Assembly: GCA_037178625.1 (NCBI GenBank)
Contig: CM074144.1
Coordinates: forward strand, 1,550,001-1,614,000
Source of the DNA: Skeletonema tropicum
Lineage: Eukaryota > Bacillariophyta > Thalassiosirophyceae > Thalassiosirales > Thalassiosiraceae
Length of the DNA: 64,000 nt
Direction: 5' to 3'
Position 1 is the stretch's first letter; each line of letters starts with the position of its first letter. The notes under the pieces are model-generated. The model saw nothing but the letters and a program-made list of their open reading frames with translations, was not told the origin of the DNA and did no database searches. Below, piece after piece: positions 40,312 through 49,900 of this stretch. A program made the translations under genes and the position numbers.

Positions 40312-41397
40312 TTAAGAAAAGAGCCATGCACCATTATTGAAGGGAACGTCCTCGTTGGCTGCTCTCATCTCACACCTTCGACGACGCACTTCTACTCCAT
40401 CGAACAGTCGATGCCACATCTTGGTACTGCAATGAAGTTCCCAATCACAGGTTCTGCGCCTGTAAAAACGACGCAAGAATTGCACATCAGGCCTAGCTTG
40501 CAGCTGCTCCAATACTTTAAGGTCGGCTCCTTTTTGCAAGAATAGCCAGTTGCTGCCAACCGAGGGAGTCACCTCACTCCACCTGCCCGTGCTGTTTCCA
40601 AACGCAGTCCATGTCGAGTCTTTCTCGATGGCCTCAAACATGTTTGTCAGCATCTGCGCGCTTGCCCGATTGGTCTTGCAAGAGAAGATCCATCTACCGT
40701 GACATAACTCTAATGCCCTGCATGGCTTCGTGCATTCCCCCCAAAACATCTCTGATTCCTCCCACTGCTCATGTCTAATGTAGTAACGATTATTACGGAC
40801 CCGTTCTCCCTCTTGCTTCCTTCTTCTCTGCTCAATGCACGACTTGATGTCAACAAACCCATTTTCGTCTCTTACCGGCTGAATGATGTACTCCTCACGA
40901 GCACCCCATCCCAATCCTAAGAAGCCGTGACCACTATTACAGTCACATCTGCCTCCGGGGGCGTTGCAATTGTAACAAAATCGATATCCACACAAACATT
41001 CAATCAAATCACAGCCGCTTTCCTTCTCGATGCGTGATCCACACCCTTGACACAAGACAGTGTTTTCATTCAGCCAGTGTAATGTGAACTCATCGATTTC
41101 TTCACTATTTGCTTCCTCCGATCTCAGCTCTCTTGGCTGAAAGGGTCGTCCGATGATTTGGCACACGTCATCTTCATCAATGTTGACGCGACAAATCGGA
41201 CATGTAGGCGCTTCTTGGCCAGAAGTCTCCTCCTTTTCAACCCATCTGATGAGACATGGAGTACAAACCAGATGCCGACATGTTTTTAAGACAGTTGCTG
41301 CCGATGATGCGGATGCATCGGCATAGCAAATGGGACAATCAAAGCCATCCTGCTCTAATGCAAGAGAGGCGGGAGTTGTCGATAGATCGGTCGACAT
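40312..41397 (-). CDS. RING plus RING2-like zinc protein, copy 1
   Basis: A 361-residue protein. Residues 21-69 form a C3HC4 RING (CPIC...CRHLVCTPCLIRW...CPIC), which binds E2 enzymes. Residues 116-153 form a second zinc module, CQGCGSRIEKESGCDLIECLCGYRFCYNC...CDC, that resembles the RING2 (Rcat) of RBR ligases, including a cysteine at 129 in the GC-D position where RBR enzymes carry the thioester-forming residue. The IBR domain normally between them is absent. Residues 160-361 are specific to this family, with many Trp and basic residues (RRRKQEGERVRNNR). A ubiquitin ligase role is likely; an RBR mechanism is inference. Its end faces the peptidase stop codon 60 bp away. Confidence 0.8.
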   Translation of the reverse strand: MSTDLSTTPASLALEQDGFDCPICYADASASSAATVLKTCRHLVCTPCLIRWVEKEETSGQEAPTCPICRVNIDEDDVCQIIGRPFQPRELRSEEANSEEIDEFTLHWLNENTVLCQGCGSRIEKESGCDLIECLCGYRFCYNCNAPGGRCDCNSGHGFLGLGWGAREEYIIQPVRDENGFVDIKSCIEQRRRKQEGERVRNNRYYIRHEQWEESEMFWGECTKPCRALELCHGRWIFSCKTNRASAQMLTNMFEAIEKDSTWTAFGNSTGRWSEVTPSVGSNWLFLQKGADLKVLEQLQARPDVQFLRRFYRRRTCDWELHCSTKMWHRLFDGVEVRRRRCEMRAANEDVPFNNGAWLFS

Positions 41398-41709
41398 GCT
41401 TTTAATTATCGTTTACCAGTGGTATTTTGTGTTGCATTTGCTGCACGTTATGGGAGTTGCCATTTGATATTGCACTTGGTGAAGGAGAAAGTACGATTGA
41501 AGAGGTAGGGGTGCACGAATAAACTGCACGACAGAAAATCGACGCAACACTCAATATTGCAAGCAGTATCTTTTGAGATAGGCATCTGTGTCGCCGCAGT
41601 CGCACCACATTGTACATATCTCAGATAAACACACACACACACACACACATTCACAAACTCGACACATACAACACGCATCACCTCCTTGTATATCGTCATT
41701 CCATTCATT

Positions 41710-41965
41710 GATTCCATTCATTCCAGCGCACGAAACAACGTTCTATCTACGCTGAAGTGCACAAGAAATGTGTCAACGCAAAAAGAGTGAATGTTGCAAC
41801 CGACGAAGAGTTCAACAAGAAGATCTCACCACACGTGGTGGAAAATTTCTTGGCGAAGCATTTAGGAGGGAGGGCAGAAGAGTTTGAAGAAGTTGAAGGA
41901 GAACTGCTCGGTTTCCTTTGCTGGAAAAGGAAGGCAATAAAGTAGAGGAAGTTGCTTCCTAAATC
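41710..41965 (+). pseudogene. Mosaic relic: 5' piece of the CER1/FMO gene and 3' end of the S9 peptidase
   Basis: 41710-41800 resembles the leader and first codons of the large gene at 46906 (CCAGCGCAC, GTGCACAAGAAATGTGTCAACGC), and 41805-41962 matches the last part of the S9 peptidase (AACAAGAAGATCTCACCAC, then TTCTTGGCGAAGCATTTAGG to the stop) with about 190 bp deleted internally. The second part is explained by tandem duplication with the RING gene; the first needs a separate event. Confidence 0.75.
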
Positions 41966-42007
41966 CAAGAAAGGATGTGTTGTATTAATAGATATTTTCA
42001 GCTTAAT

Positions 42008-43105
42008 TTAAGAAAAGAGCCATGCACCATTATTGAAGGGAACTTCCTCGTTGGCTGCTCTCATCTCACACCTTTGACGACGCACTTCTACTCCATCGAA
42101 CAGTCGATGCCACATCTTGATAGTGCGATGAAGTTCCCAATCACAAGTTCTGCGCCTGTAAAAACGACGCAAGCATTGCACCTCGTGCCTAGCTTGCAGC
42201 TGCTCCAATACTTTAAGGTCGGCTCCTTTTTGCAGAAAGAGCCAGATGCTGCCAACAGATTCTGAGGGAGTCACCTCGCTCCACCTGCCCGTGTTCGGGT
42301 CTAGAATAAAGTTTCCAAACAAAGTCCAAGTCGTGTCTTTCTTGATGGCCTCAAAAATGTTTGTCAGCATCTGCGCGCTTGCCCGATTGGTCTTGCAAGA
42401 GAAGATCCATCTACCGTGACATAACTCTAATGCCTTGCATGGCTGACTCCCCCAAAACATCTCTGATTCTTTTTCCTGCTTTTGTCGCCTGAAGCGACGA
42501 TTATTACGGACCCGTTCTCCCTCTTGCTTCCTTCTTCTCTGCTCAATGCACGACTTGATGTCAACAAACCCATTTTCGTCTCTTACCGGCTGAATGATGT
42601 ACTCCTCACGAGCACCCCATCCCAATCCTAAGAAGCCGTGACCTCTGTTACAGTCACATCTGCCTCCGGGGGCGTTGCAATTGTAACAAAATCGATATCC
42701 ACACAAACATTCAATCAAATCACAGCCGCTTTCCTTCTCGATGCGTGATCCACACCCTTGACACAAGACAGTGTTTTCATTCAGCCAGTGTAATGTGAAC
42801 TCATCGATTTCTTCACTATTTGCTTCCTCCGATCTCAGCTCTCTTGGCTGAAAGGGTCGTCCGATGATTTGGCACACGTCATCTTCATCAATGTTGACAC
42901 GACATATCGGACATGTAGGCGCTTCTTGGCCAGAAGTCTCCTCTTTTTCGATCCATCTGATGAGACATGGAGTACAAACCAAATGCCGACATGTTTTTAA
43001 GACAGTTGCTGCCGAGTATGTTGATGCATCGGCATAGCAAATGGGACACTGAAAGCCATCCTGCTCTACAAGGGCGGCGGGAGTTGCTGATAGATCGGTC
43101 GACAT
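42008..43105 (-). CDS. RING plus RING2-like zinc protein, copy 2
   Basis: A 365-residue paralogue of the gene at 40312, about 1.7 kb away and in the same orientation. All zinc ligands of the RING and the RING2-like module are kept, and the middle third is almost identical. It differs mainly in the C-terminal region: the basic linker (RRFRRQKQEKESEMFWG), a short insertion NFILDPNTGRWSE, and scattered residues near the end. Upstream homology to copy 1 continues to about 43284, where it is interrupted by a non-LTR retroelement. Both copies appear intact, so sub-functionalisation of the C-terminal substrate region is possible. Confidence 0.8.
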   Translation of the reverse strand: MSTDLSATPAALVEQDGFQCPICYADASTYSAATVLKTCRHLVCTPCLIRWIEKEETSGQEAPTCPICRVNIDEDDVCQIIGRPFQPRELRSEEANSEEIDEFTLHWLNENTVLCQGCGSRIEKESGCDLIECLCGYRFCYNCNAPGGRCDCNRGHGFLGLGWGAREEYIIQPVRDENGFVDIKSCIEQRRRKQEGERVRNNRRFRRQKQEKESEMFWGSQPCKALELCHGRWIFSCKTNRASAQMLTNIFEAIKKDTTWTLFGNFILDPNTGRWSEVTPSESVGSIWLFLQKGADLKVLEQLQARHEVQCLRRFYRRRTCDWELHRTIKMWHRLFDGVEVRRQRCEMRAANEEVPFNNGAWLFS

Positions 43106-43284
43106 GCTTTTAATTATCGTTTACCAATTGTATTTTGTGTTGCATTTGCTGCACGTTATGGGAGTTGCCATTTGATATTGCTCTTGAAGGATGAAAGCAC
43201 GACTGGGGTGCACGAATCAAAACTGCAGACACCACGCTAGTAAATCGACGCAACACTCATTATTGCAAGCAGTATCTTTTGAGA

Positions 43285-45759
43285 TAATGTTCAATGCGGT
43301 ATCTCTAGACAAAAGTTAAGAGAAATTATTGCACACGAGTTCCCTCATCTCCTACCATTCACCAACATGCTCTACGAAGACTTCCATACAGCCAAATTCC
43401 AAGATGAAACCAACACATGGCAAGAATTTCGAGTAGAAGAAGGTTTCACCCAAGGCTGTCCACTTTCACCCCTATTCGCAGGAATCGTCCTCACTCATAT
43501 CCTCCGAAAAATCAATGCAGAACTAATACTAATAGACCGAGCCAACAAGCGACTTCAAAACAACCAACCACTCGACGACGGCAAAGGAGGAGCTCCCATC
43601 ATAATGGCGTATGTCGACGACACCAACTGCCTTTTACCAATCGAAGATGTACATTTCTTTCTACAACGTTTCAAAGATCTCGGGATCCCACTTGGCGCTG
43701 TAATGAACACAGACAAAACAAGAATTATGACTACTACCTCCGGACATTCTGTTCTTCACGCTCACTTCCAATCAAACTACTTTGTCGCACAAAACCTCCA
43801 AGAAGCAATCTCACTTTATTCCACCAAAGACTCTGTAATGTATGAAGAAACAAACGGCCTTCGCATCTTAGTCTTAGGCTCCCCCATCGGTTCGCCATCA
43901 TTCCAAAAAGCCTTCGTCACCGACTATCTCCAGAAGATACAAAATGACACCGACAACCTCCTAAACGGCCTCGACGACGACCAAACCATCATCCAACTCT
44001 ACAGACAATGCACATCTCAACGCCTAAATCATCTCTTTCCAGCCGATGTTTATGCTCATGCCCATACTTCCACTTGCATCGGAGAAGCTTGGGACACATG
44101 GGATAGTCTCACTGCCAGAGCATTCGACAATATCAATGCACACATCATCAAATCCATTACCAACAAAGACACAGTACCCACCCATTCACAACTCCTAATG
44201 AACATGAGCACAAAAATGGGAGGACTCGGCCTCAACACTCCAAGAGACAAAGCCATTCCAGCTTCAATTCTAGCAACCAAAGGAACGCTCAACACACAAT
44301 CTATAATGGAGTATTTCTTGGACCAAAGCGCACAAGATTTATGCTACCCGACTCCATCACTTCACTATATGCAAATAGAGAGACCAATCCATCTACCACC
44401 TTCCAAATCTTCAACAAATTTGCACCGGCAATAGCAAAGATATGCACCGGCGACGATACAGCTCAAGGAATATCAACCTTCATCAATAATACACCACTAC
44501 AAAAATGCCACGATATTATCAACAAGGAAGCATCCTCTCGCCTAAGTAGTAAAATGATCAACTACCTCCCAAACGACAGCATACACAACATCGCAGAAAT
44601 CATCGACGGCAAGATGGGACAAGGACTCTTGGACCTTCCAAGAAGCGATGAAGAAAATAGACAAGACAACCGCCTTTTCGGATTCAACCTCCTCCGCTGT
44701 TTACGTATGAACATCTAGGAAACAACAGAACAACTCAAATGCCCCTTCTGCAAACAAGACTTCGACACAAAAGGAGACCATCTATATCAATGCAGCCACC
44801 TCAGCAAACAATTTAAAACAAAGATGCACAACAAATGGAGAGATATGTGGCACAAGGAGATGGAAACACTCATTCCCTTCATCCAACTCACAGACACAAA
44901 AATCTGTAAAGAAACTACAGGCCTAGTCCGCAGCATCAAAAAATCCAACATTAAACCATTCGACACCCATTTCAACCTCCCAATAGTCTCAAACGAGAGC
45001 CACTTCAGATGCAAACTATCAAAAATTGGATTTGACATGATCACATGCAACTCTGACACTTGCCCTTCTCCATCCCGAGGTGGAAGTAACGCTAAATCAA
45101 ACAATATCGTCGCGTCACTCCTTTCGGCAGAGAAGAGCAAGTTTCAAAGAGGCAGAGGTTCAAATGCATCACGCACCGACAGCTCATCACAAATAACACT
45201 CACCGGAGAACACATCATCGGAGAACTTTACTCAGATAACATGCAACTACTCCCTTTCGCCATCAGCCCACTAGGCCTCTTTGGACCCACAATAAATTAC
45301 TTCCTATATGGCACACCTCCGAATGGCGACTACAAAACACTCCACAATATCGACAAGTCCAAATTCCCAAACGCCTCCAAAACATGGCTCACCAAGCATT
45401 CACTAGAACCCCATCAAACATCCTAGAACGAGCCGACTAAATTTGGAAATCAAAACAACGAAACTATCACTACGGGGGATCCTACAAAAGCCCTGACCCA
45501 AGCACCTATTACACACAAATATTCGGGAGAACGATTTGCAAGGCAAACGGCTCAGCAGGACTAGCTGCCATTCAAGCACTCTATGAGAGCAACAATGGCC
45601 CGACCACCACATCATCGCTCAATGATGACCAAATTTCATATTTATTACACAGTACAGGTGGCAGATCTATTTCACAAAGAAGTAGCTCTCAGTCGACTCA
45701 AGAGTCTTCTCAGCCATCTACAGATACTTTTCTTGTTTACAATACCAGTGATACGTAGT
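43285..45759 (+). mobile_element. 5'-truncated non-LTR retroelement with reverse transcriptase (decayed)
   Basis: Homology of the duplicated RING flank ends at about 43284 and the element starts inside reverse-transcriptase motif A (MFNAVSLDK; the preceding catalytic Asp is lost), as expected from 5' truncation. One frame then carries motif B (EGFTQGCPLSPLFAGIVL), motif C (MAYVDDTN), motif D (GIPLGAVMNTDKTRIM) and motif E (LVLGSPIGS). A frameshift near 44405, a TAG at 44716-44718, a further frameshift near 45415 and an in-frame TAA near 45438 break the rest. That part holds a zinc motif CPFCKQDFDTKGDHLYQC at about 44740-44793. The frame ends at 45759. It belongs to the same family as 31149-33575. 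Not functional as it stands. Confidence 0.8.
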
Positions 45760-45797
45760 TTACCGTAGCACAGAAATAACCTAAACTGGACATCAAA

Positions 45798-46163
45798 TCA
45801 AAGTCGCCTGAAGACGAGTAATCGGTTCGACGGTGCACTTCCCATATATATACATTTGCTACATTTTCCCGCATAGGCACATTGCATATCGTTTTCACAC
45901 TTCTCTCCGCAACGTGGCACACAGAGTCTTGTGACGCCTCCCACCAATTTGCAAAGGCTACAGTCGTTAGGATCGCAATTAGAATTAGCAGAAAAAGGCT
46001 GTTTGCACTGCTTGGGCTTGGCCAAGACCAAGACTCGATGACGATGATCACCCAGGGTTACATCTTGAGGACGCAGATTACGTCCATAGACTTGAAGATC
46101 AGTGCCGAGGAAGATTATCGTAGCAGCGATAGCGATAGAGGTGTAGCCCGAGTAGAGTTTCAT
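45798..46163 (-). CDS. Small secreted cysteine-rich protein
   Basis: A 121-residue protein. Residues 1-27 form a signal peptide (MKLYSGYTSIAIAATIIFLG...). The mature part is basic and, from about 53 to 106, holds ten cysteines (QC, NC, DC, LC, LC, RC, KC, QC, KC, KC), enough for five disulfides, with short loops such as CDPNDCSLC and CGEKCENDMQC. I do not recognise a family; secreted Cys-rich proteins in diatoms include cell-wall, adhesion and signalling types. It diverges from the CER1/FMO fusion gene, with about 740 bp between the starts. It also abuts the retroelement end at 45759, so its 3' UTR may be element-derived. Confidence 0.6.
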   Translation of the reverse strand: MKLYSGYTSIAIAATIIFLGTDLQVYGRNLRPQDVTLGDHRHRVLVLAKPKQCKQPFSANSNCDPNDCSLCKLVGGVTRLCVPRCGEKCENDMQCAYAGKCSKCIYMGSAPSNRLLVFRRL

Positions 46164-46905
46164 GTTGTTTGATTTTGATGTGTATGATAATTATTATTAT
46201 TCCTTTTGCAGTTGATTGATATCGATATTGTTGTATATATTTGTATTATACTTCTTATCAGATCATGTGCTGCGCACCGGCAACAAGGAGCAAACTGTTT
46301 TCACTCCCAAAAAATAAGCGAGCTGTGCCTCCTATTCTCGTTTGCGTGATCGTGATCTCTTGGTGTTCTTGCTTACGCCATGGGCCGGGCATCGGCATCG
46401 CATCATGATCAAGAATCATGATCATGCAGTTAAAGTTAACGTAGTATACCACATCCACATCGGAAATACTTACTTATGGTTTGTCTAATCTAACTAATAA
46501 AAATGGTGGTCGGTCGGTCGGTGTTCGGTGTTCCTCTGTCAGATTTGGACTTTGGCTTACATAGCTTGGATCGCATATCGATGATGCCTCTTGCTTTGGT
46601 TGAAGTGATGTGGTAGATATGACTTTAGACATCTCGATACGACATTGTGCATCTATTAATACGGCACTGCTCAGTGCCGCCAGTCGCATCACAGCTGACG
46701 TCATTAAAGTCTCATTTTTTCACCTCAAAATCGACACGCACACGCCCATCATCATCGCTGTCGTCATTCATTCATCTTTCGCAATCATTCATCATTCCAT
46801 CCAGCGCACAAAACAACCCAAAACAATCCCTTTCTAACTGCAAGGCAAAGAGTTAATATCGCAGCGTTGCGTCGGTGAAGAAAAGTAGTGGTAGGTGCAC
46901 AAGAT
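46164..46905. promoter_or_regulatory. Divergent intergenic region with CRE-like site
   Basis: Between the Cys-rich secreted gene (minus) and the CER1/FMO gene (plus). It contains TGACGTCA at 46696-46703, 200 bp before the plus-strand ATG, an inverted pair ATCATGATC/GATCATGAT near 46403-46428, and GGTCGGTCGGTCGGTG near 46508. Both genes could share control from here. Confidence 0.4.
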
Positions 46906-49900
46906 ATGTGTCAACGCAAACAGAATGACTGTGTCATGCCGCAGCAGCAGCAGTGCTCGCACAGCACTCTGCCTCTGCCAAAGAAAACAAAAACAAATGA
47001 AAGCTCCCCTTCTTCACTTGTTCGACGGGTTGATCCGCTCGTCAGGGCTCTCAATACAGTCATGTACGGGTTGCTAATCCATTTCGGAACTCTATGGATG
47101 ATTGATCTTGCAAATCATCGTCAGCTCAACGACAGCAGCGACACAACATCTGCCATGGAAGAAGAAGGAAGAACACCAGGTCATCTCCTCTCAATTCTAT
47201 TCTTACACGAGTATTGGGTCTACCTCCAGCATTCCAATGTATTCGGTAATCCACTTCTACAACATTTAGATCGTCAATATGGGATTGCATTACTTAAAAA
47301 GAATCAACACTGGTCAATCGCAGGAACGTTAACCGCGTATTGGAGTCGAGAGTGCTTGTGTTTGTTCCTTTGCCTTCCATTCTTGCAACAACAGCAACAA
47401 AGCAACGGAGAGCAGCAACACTACTACTTTACATCTACGCAATACATGATATTGTATTCGCTCATATACCACACAATCAAAAGTAGAGGGGTACGACAGG
47501 ATGCATTACAGCGATTCTCGCCACGGTTTGGAATAATGAGGTTGGTCATTGACAAATTCTACCTCGATTCCATGGCTGAAGTTCAAGTGACACTATTACG
47601 ATTATTCTTACAGGGGTTTGATACTTTCATTCATTATTGTGTCGTGAGAGATTTGGTGTTATTATCTTCTCCAGGTGGTGCGGCATGGTGTATTTCATCT
47701 ATGCACGTGCTGTTCGCAGTTTGGGTGGTGCATGCAGCTTTGAATCAATTGTTCCGATGCAGTACTGCGAGTGTTATGGTGCAGGCGTGGCATGCGTTGA
47801 CTGCAAAGAAGGTGGATCGTGAAGTGATGAAATTGGAGAGAAGTGACCATAGTGGTGGTGGTAAGGACATTGCAGCTAATGGTGACAACGAAGAGAGTAC
47901 AGAGGGGGAGAGTGTTTCGTCAGGGAATAGTTCATTGACATCTTTGGATGATAAGAATATTTCAAACTTGATGGAGATCGACGATGCAAATAATGAATAT
48001 GTGGTGAGACAACTCCTTCATCACGAGCGTGTCTCTGACTCATTGAAAGGAAGGCAGGGGAGTGCAAGTAGCGGTGTCGACAAGGCAATTCGATTGGCAA
48101 CATCCGTCTCTATTCTCGCAGCATTCTTTATGATTGGTATCAACAACGTTCCAATGCAATGGCTCTCTATTGGCAATGTAATTACAGCATCGAACGTGTG
48201 CACTATCTTCAACGATCAAAGCCGGGTATTGTCCGTCGCATTGTATTCGTGGCTTCTGTGGGGATTATTGTATGGGATTTGGGCAATGTTTCTCAAGTCA
48301 CGAAGTTATTCTCAACACTCAACCCAAGCATCTTCATCACGAACACGTCAAGTATCTTTGATTCGCACTATTGACTTCACAGTCATGATTGGGATCGCCT
48401 ATTTGCTGCCACCAGAATCGAGAGGGATGCTTCTGTTCACGTTGATTGTGTTGACAGGGAAGTCATTCATTCAATCAATGAATGTTTTATTTCCACACAT
48501 TGCTTGGAAAGGAGTACTCGCTGTGGAATTTCTCGCAAAATTGAGAATTTTACGAATGCTTCAACAATCGTCAGATACAATCTTCACATCATGCGTCTTG
48601 ACTGTGCTATGGTCACTTTGGGTGGTAACGAATGCTAATCCTACACCCTGTGAGGTTGAAAAAGAGAAGCAAGTTGCAGATGCAGTGTTTCTCGGTCATC
48701 CTGCTGAGTTGCATGATTGTTGGGCACTTTGGTTGCGACCTTATTCACTGCAAGAAAGATGGCAACCACCATCCTGGGTGTGGCCTTTGTGGCCGTTTCA
48801 TTACATCGTCGGATGGTATGTGTGCAATTATAGGCAAAAGATGTTTGGTGACAAATCTTCATTCTTCTGCAGTGATACCGTCATGTATGGAAATACATTG
48901 ATGCAGAATTGGGTTGCAACACACTTTGCAAGGCATTTCGTCACGAACCCTCGTCAAGTTAAGGAGAATATTGAAGCAGCAGCCCGACATGCTGAACGGA
49001 TTGGTGTCAAAGTACTTTGTCTTGGTGCATTGAATAAGGCAGAAAGTATCAATGGAGGAGGTTTGGGTGTAGTGAATGAACTCGGACCGCGAAGGAGAAT
49101 ATCTGTTATTCATGGGAATCATCTTACTGCTGCAGCCATATGTGAGACAGTGTACCAAGTCTTTGGTGATAAAAAAGTGAAGTTCTTTCTGACAGGAGCC
49201 AGCTCCAAGGTTGGGTGGGCTGTTGCTCAAGCATTGCGAGATAGGCATGCGTACGAAATTCTCTGCCACAGTACTGATCCTGGACGCCGTCGCTTTTTCC
49301 GAGAACACGGGTTTGCTTCTGCGGCGACTCTTGCGGAGGGCTCTGCGTTCAGCAAATTTTGGATTGTAGGCAAGTATGATACAGCGGTAGCACAACAAAT
49401 CCCTCAAAATGCCACGGCAGTTGTGTTCTCTGTTCCTCATCCTTTAGGAGCCAGAAGTGATGTTCGTGTCATTGAGGCCGGTACACTGCATATGGATCTA
49501 CAAAAATTGGATAGGCCAAGGTCTTTTACGAACAAGTTGCGTGCTCACGAGATATTTGCGTGCCACGCTGCTTCTGCAGTTGCTGCTTATCGCCTAGAGA
49601 ATGGGTCTCCACGCATAGACGAAGTCGGTCCAGTCGATCCGCACGAGATGGATAGTTGGCTTGATGATGCAAAACTGCTTGGATTTCAAATCCCCTCATT
49701 TGATCCGGTTGAAGATGAAGGATTGAACGATTGCATCAATAGACCAAGAGTCATTATCGTCGGAAGTGGTCCAGCCGGACTAAGCGCTGCGGCTATGTTG
49801 AGCCAAAACAACATCCCGCACATTGTATTAGAGGCTCAAACGGGTGAAACATTTGGCTCTTGGAGTCATCACTTCTCTGGTCTTGAAATCACTACGCAAA

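Noticed and set aside
45798..46163. Cys-rich secreted protein as a toxin
   Set aside because: A signal peptide and many cysteines are not enough; no known toxin pattern is evident.
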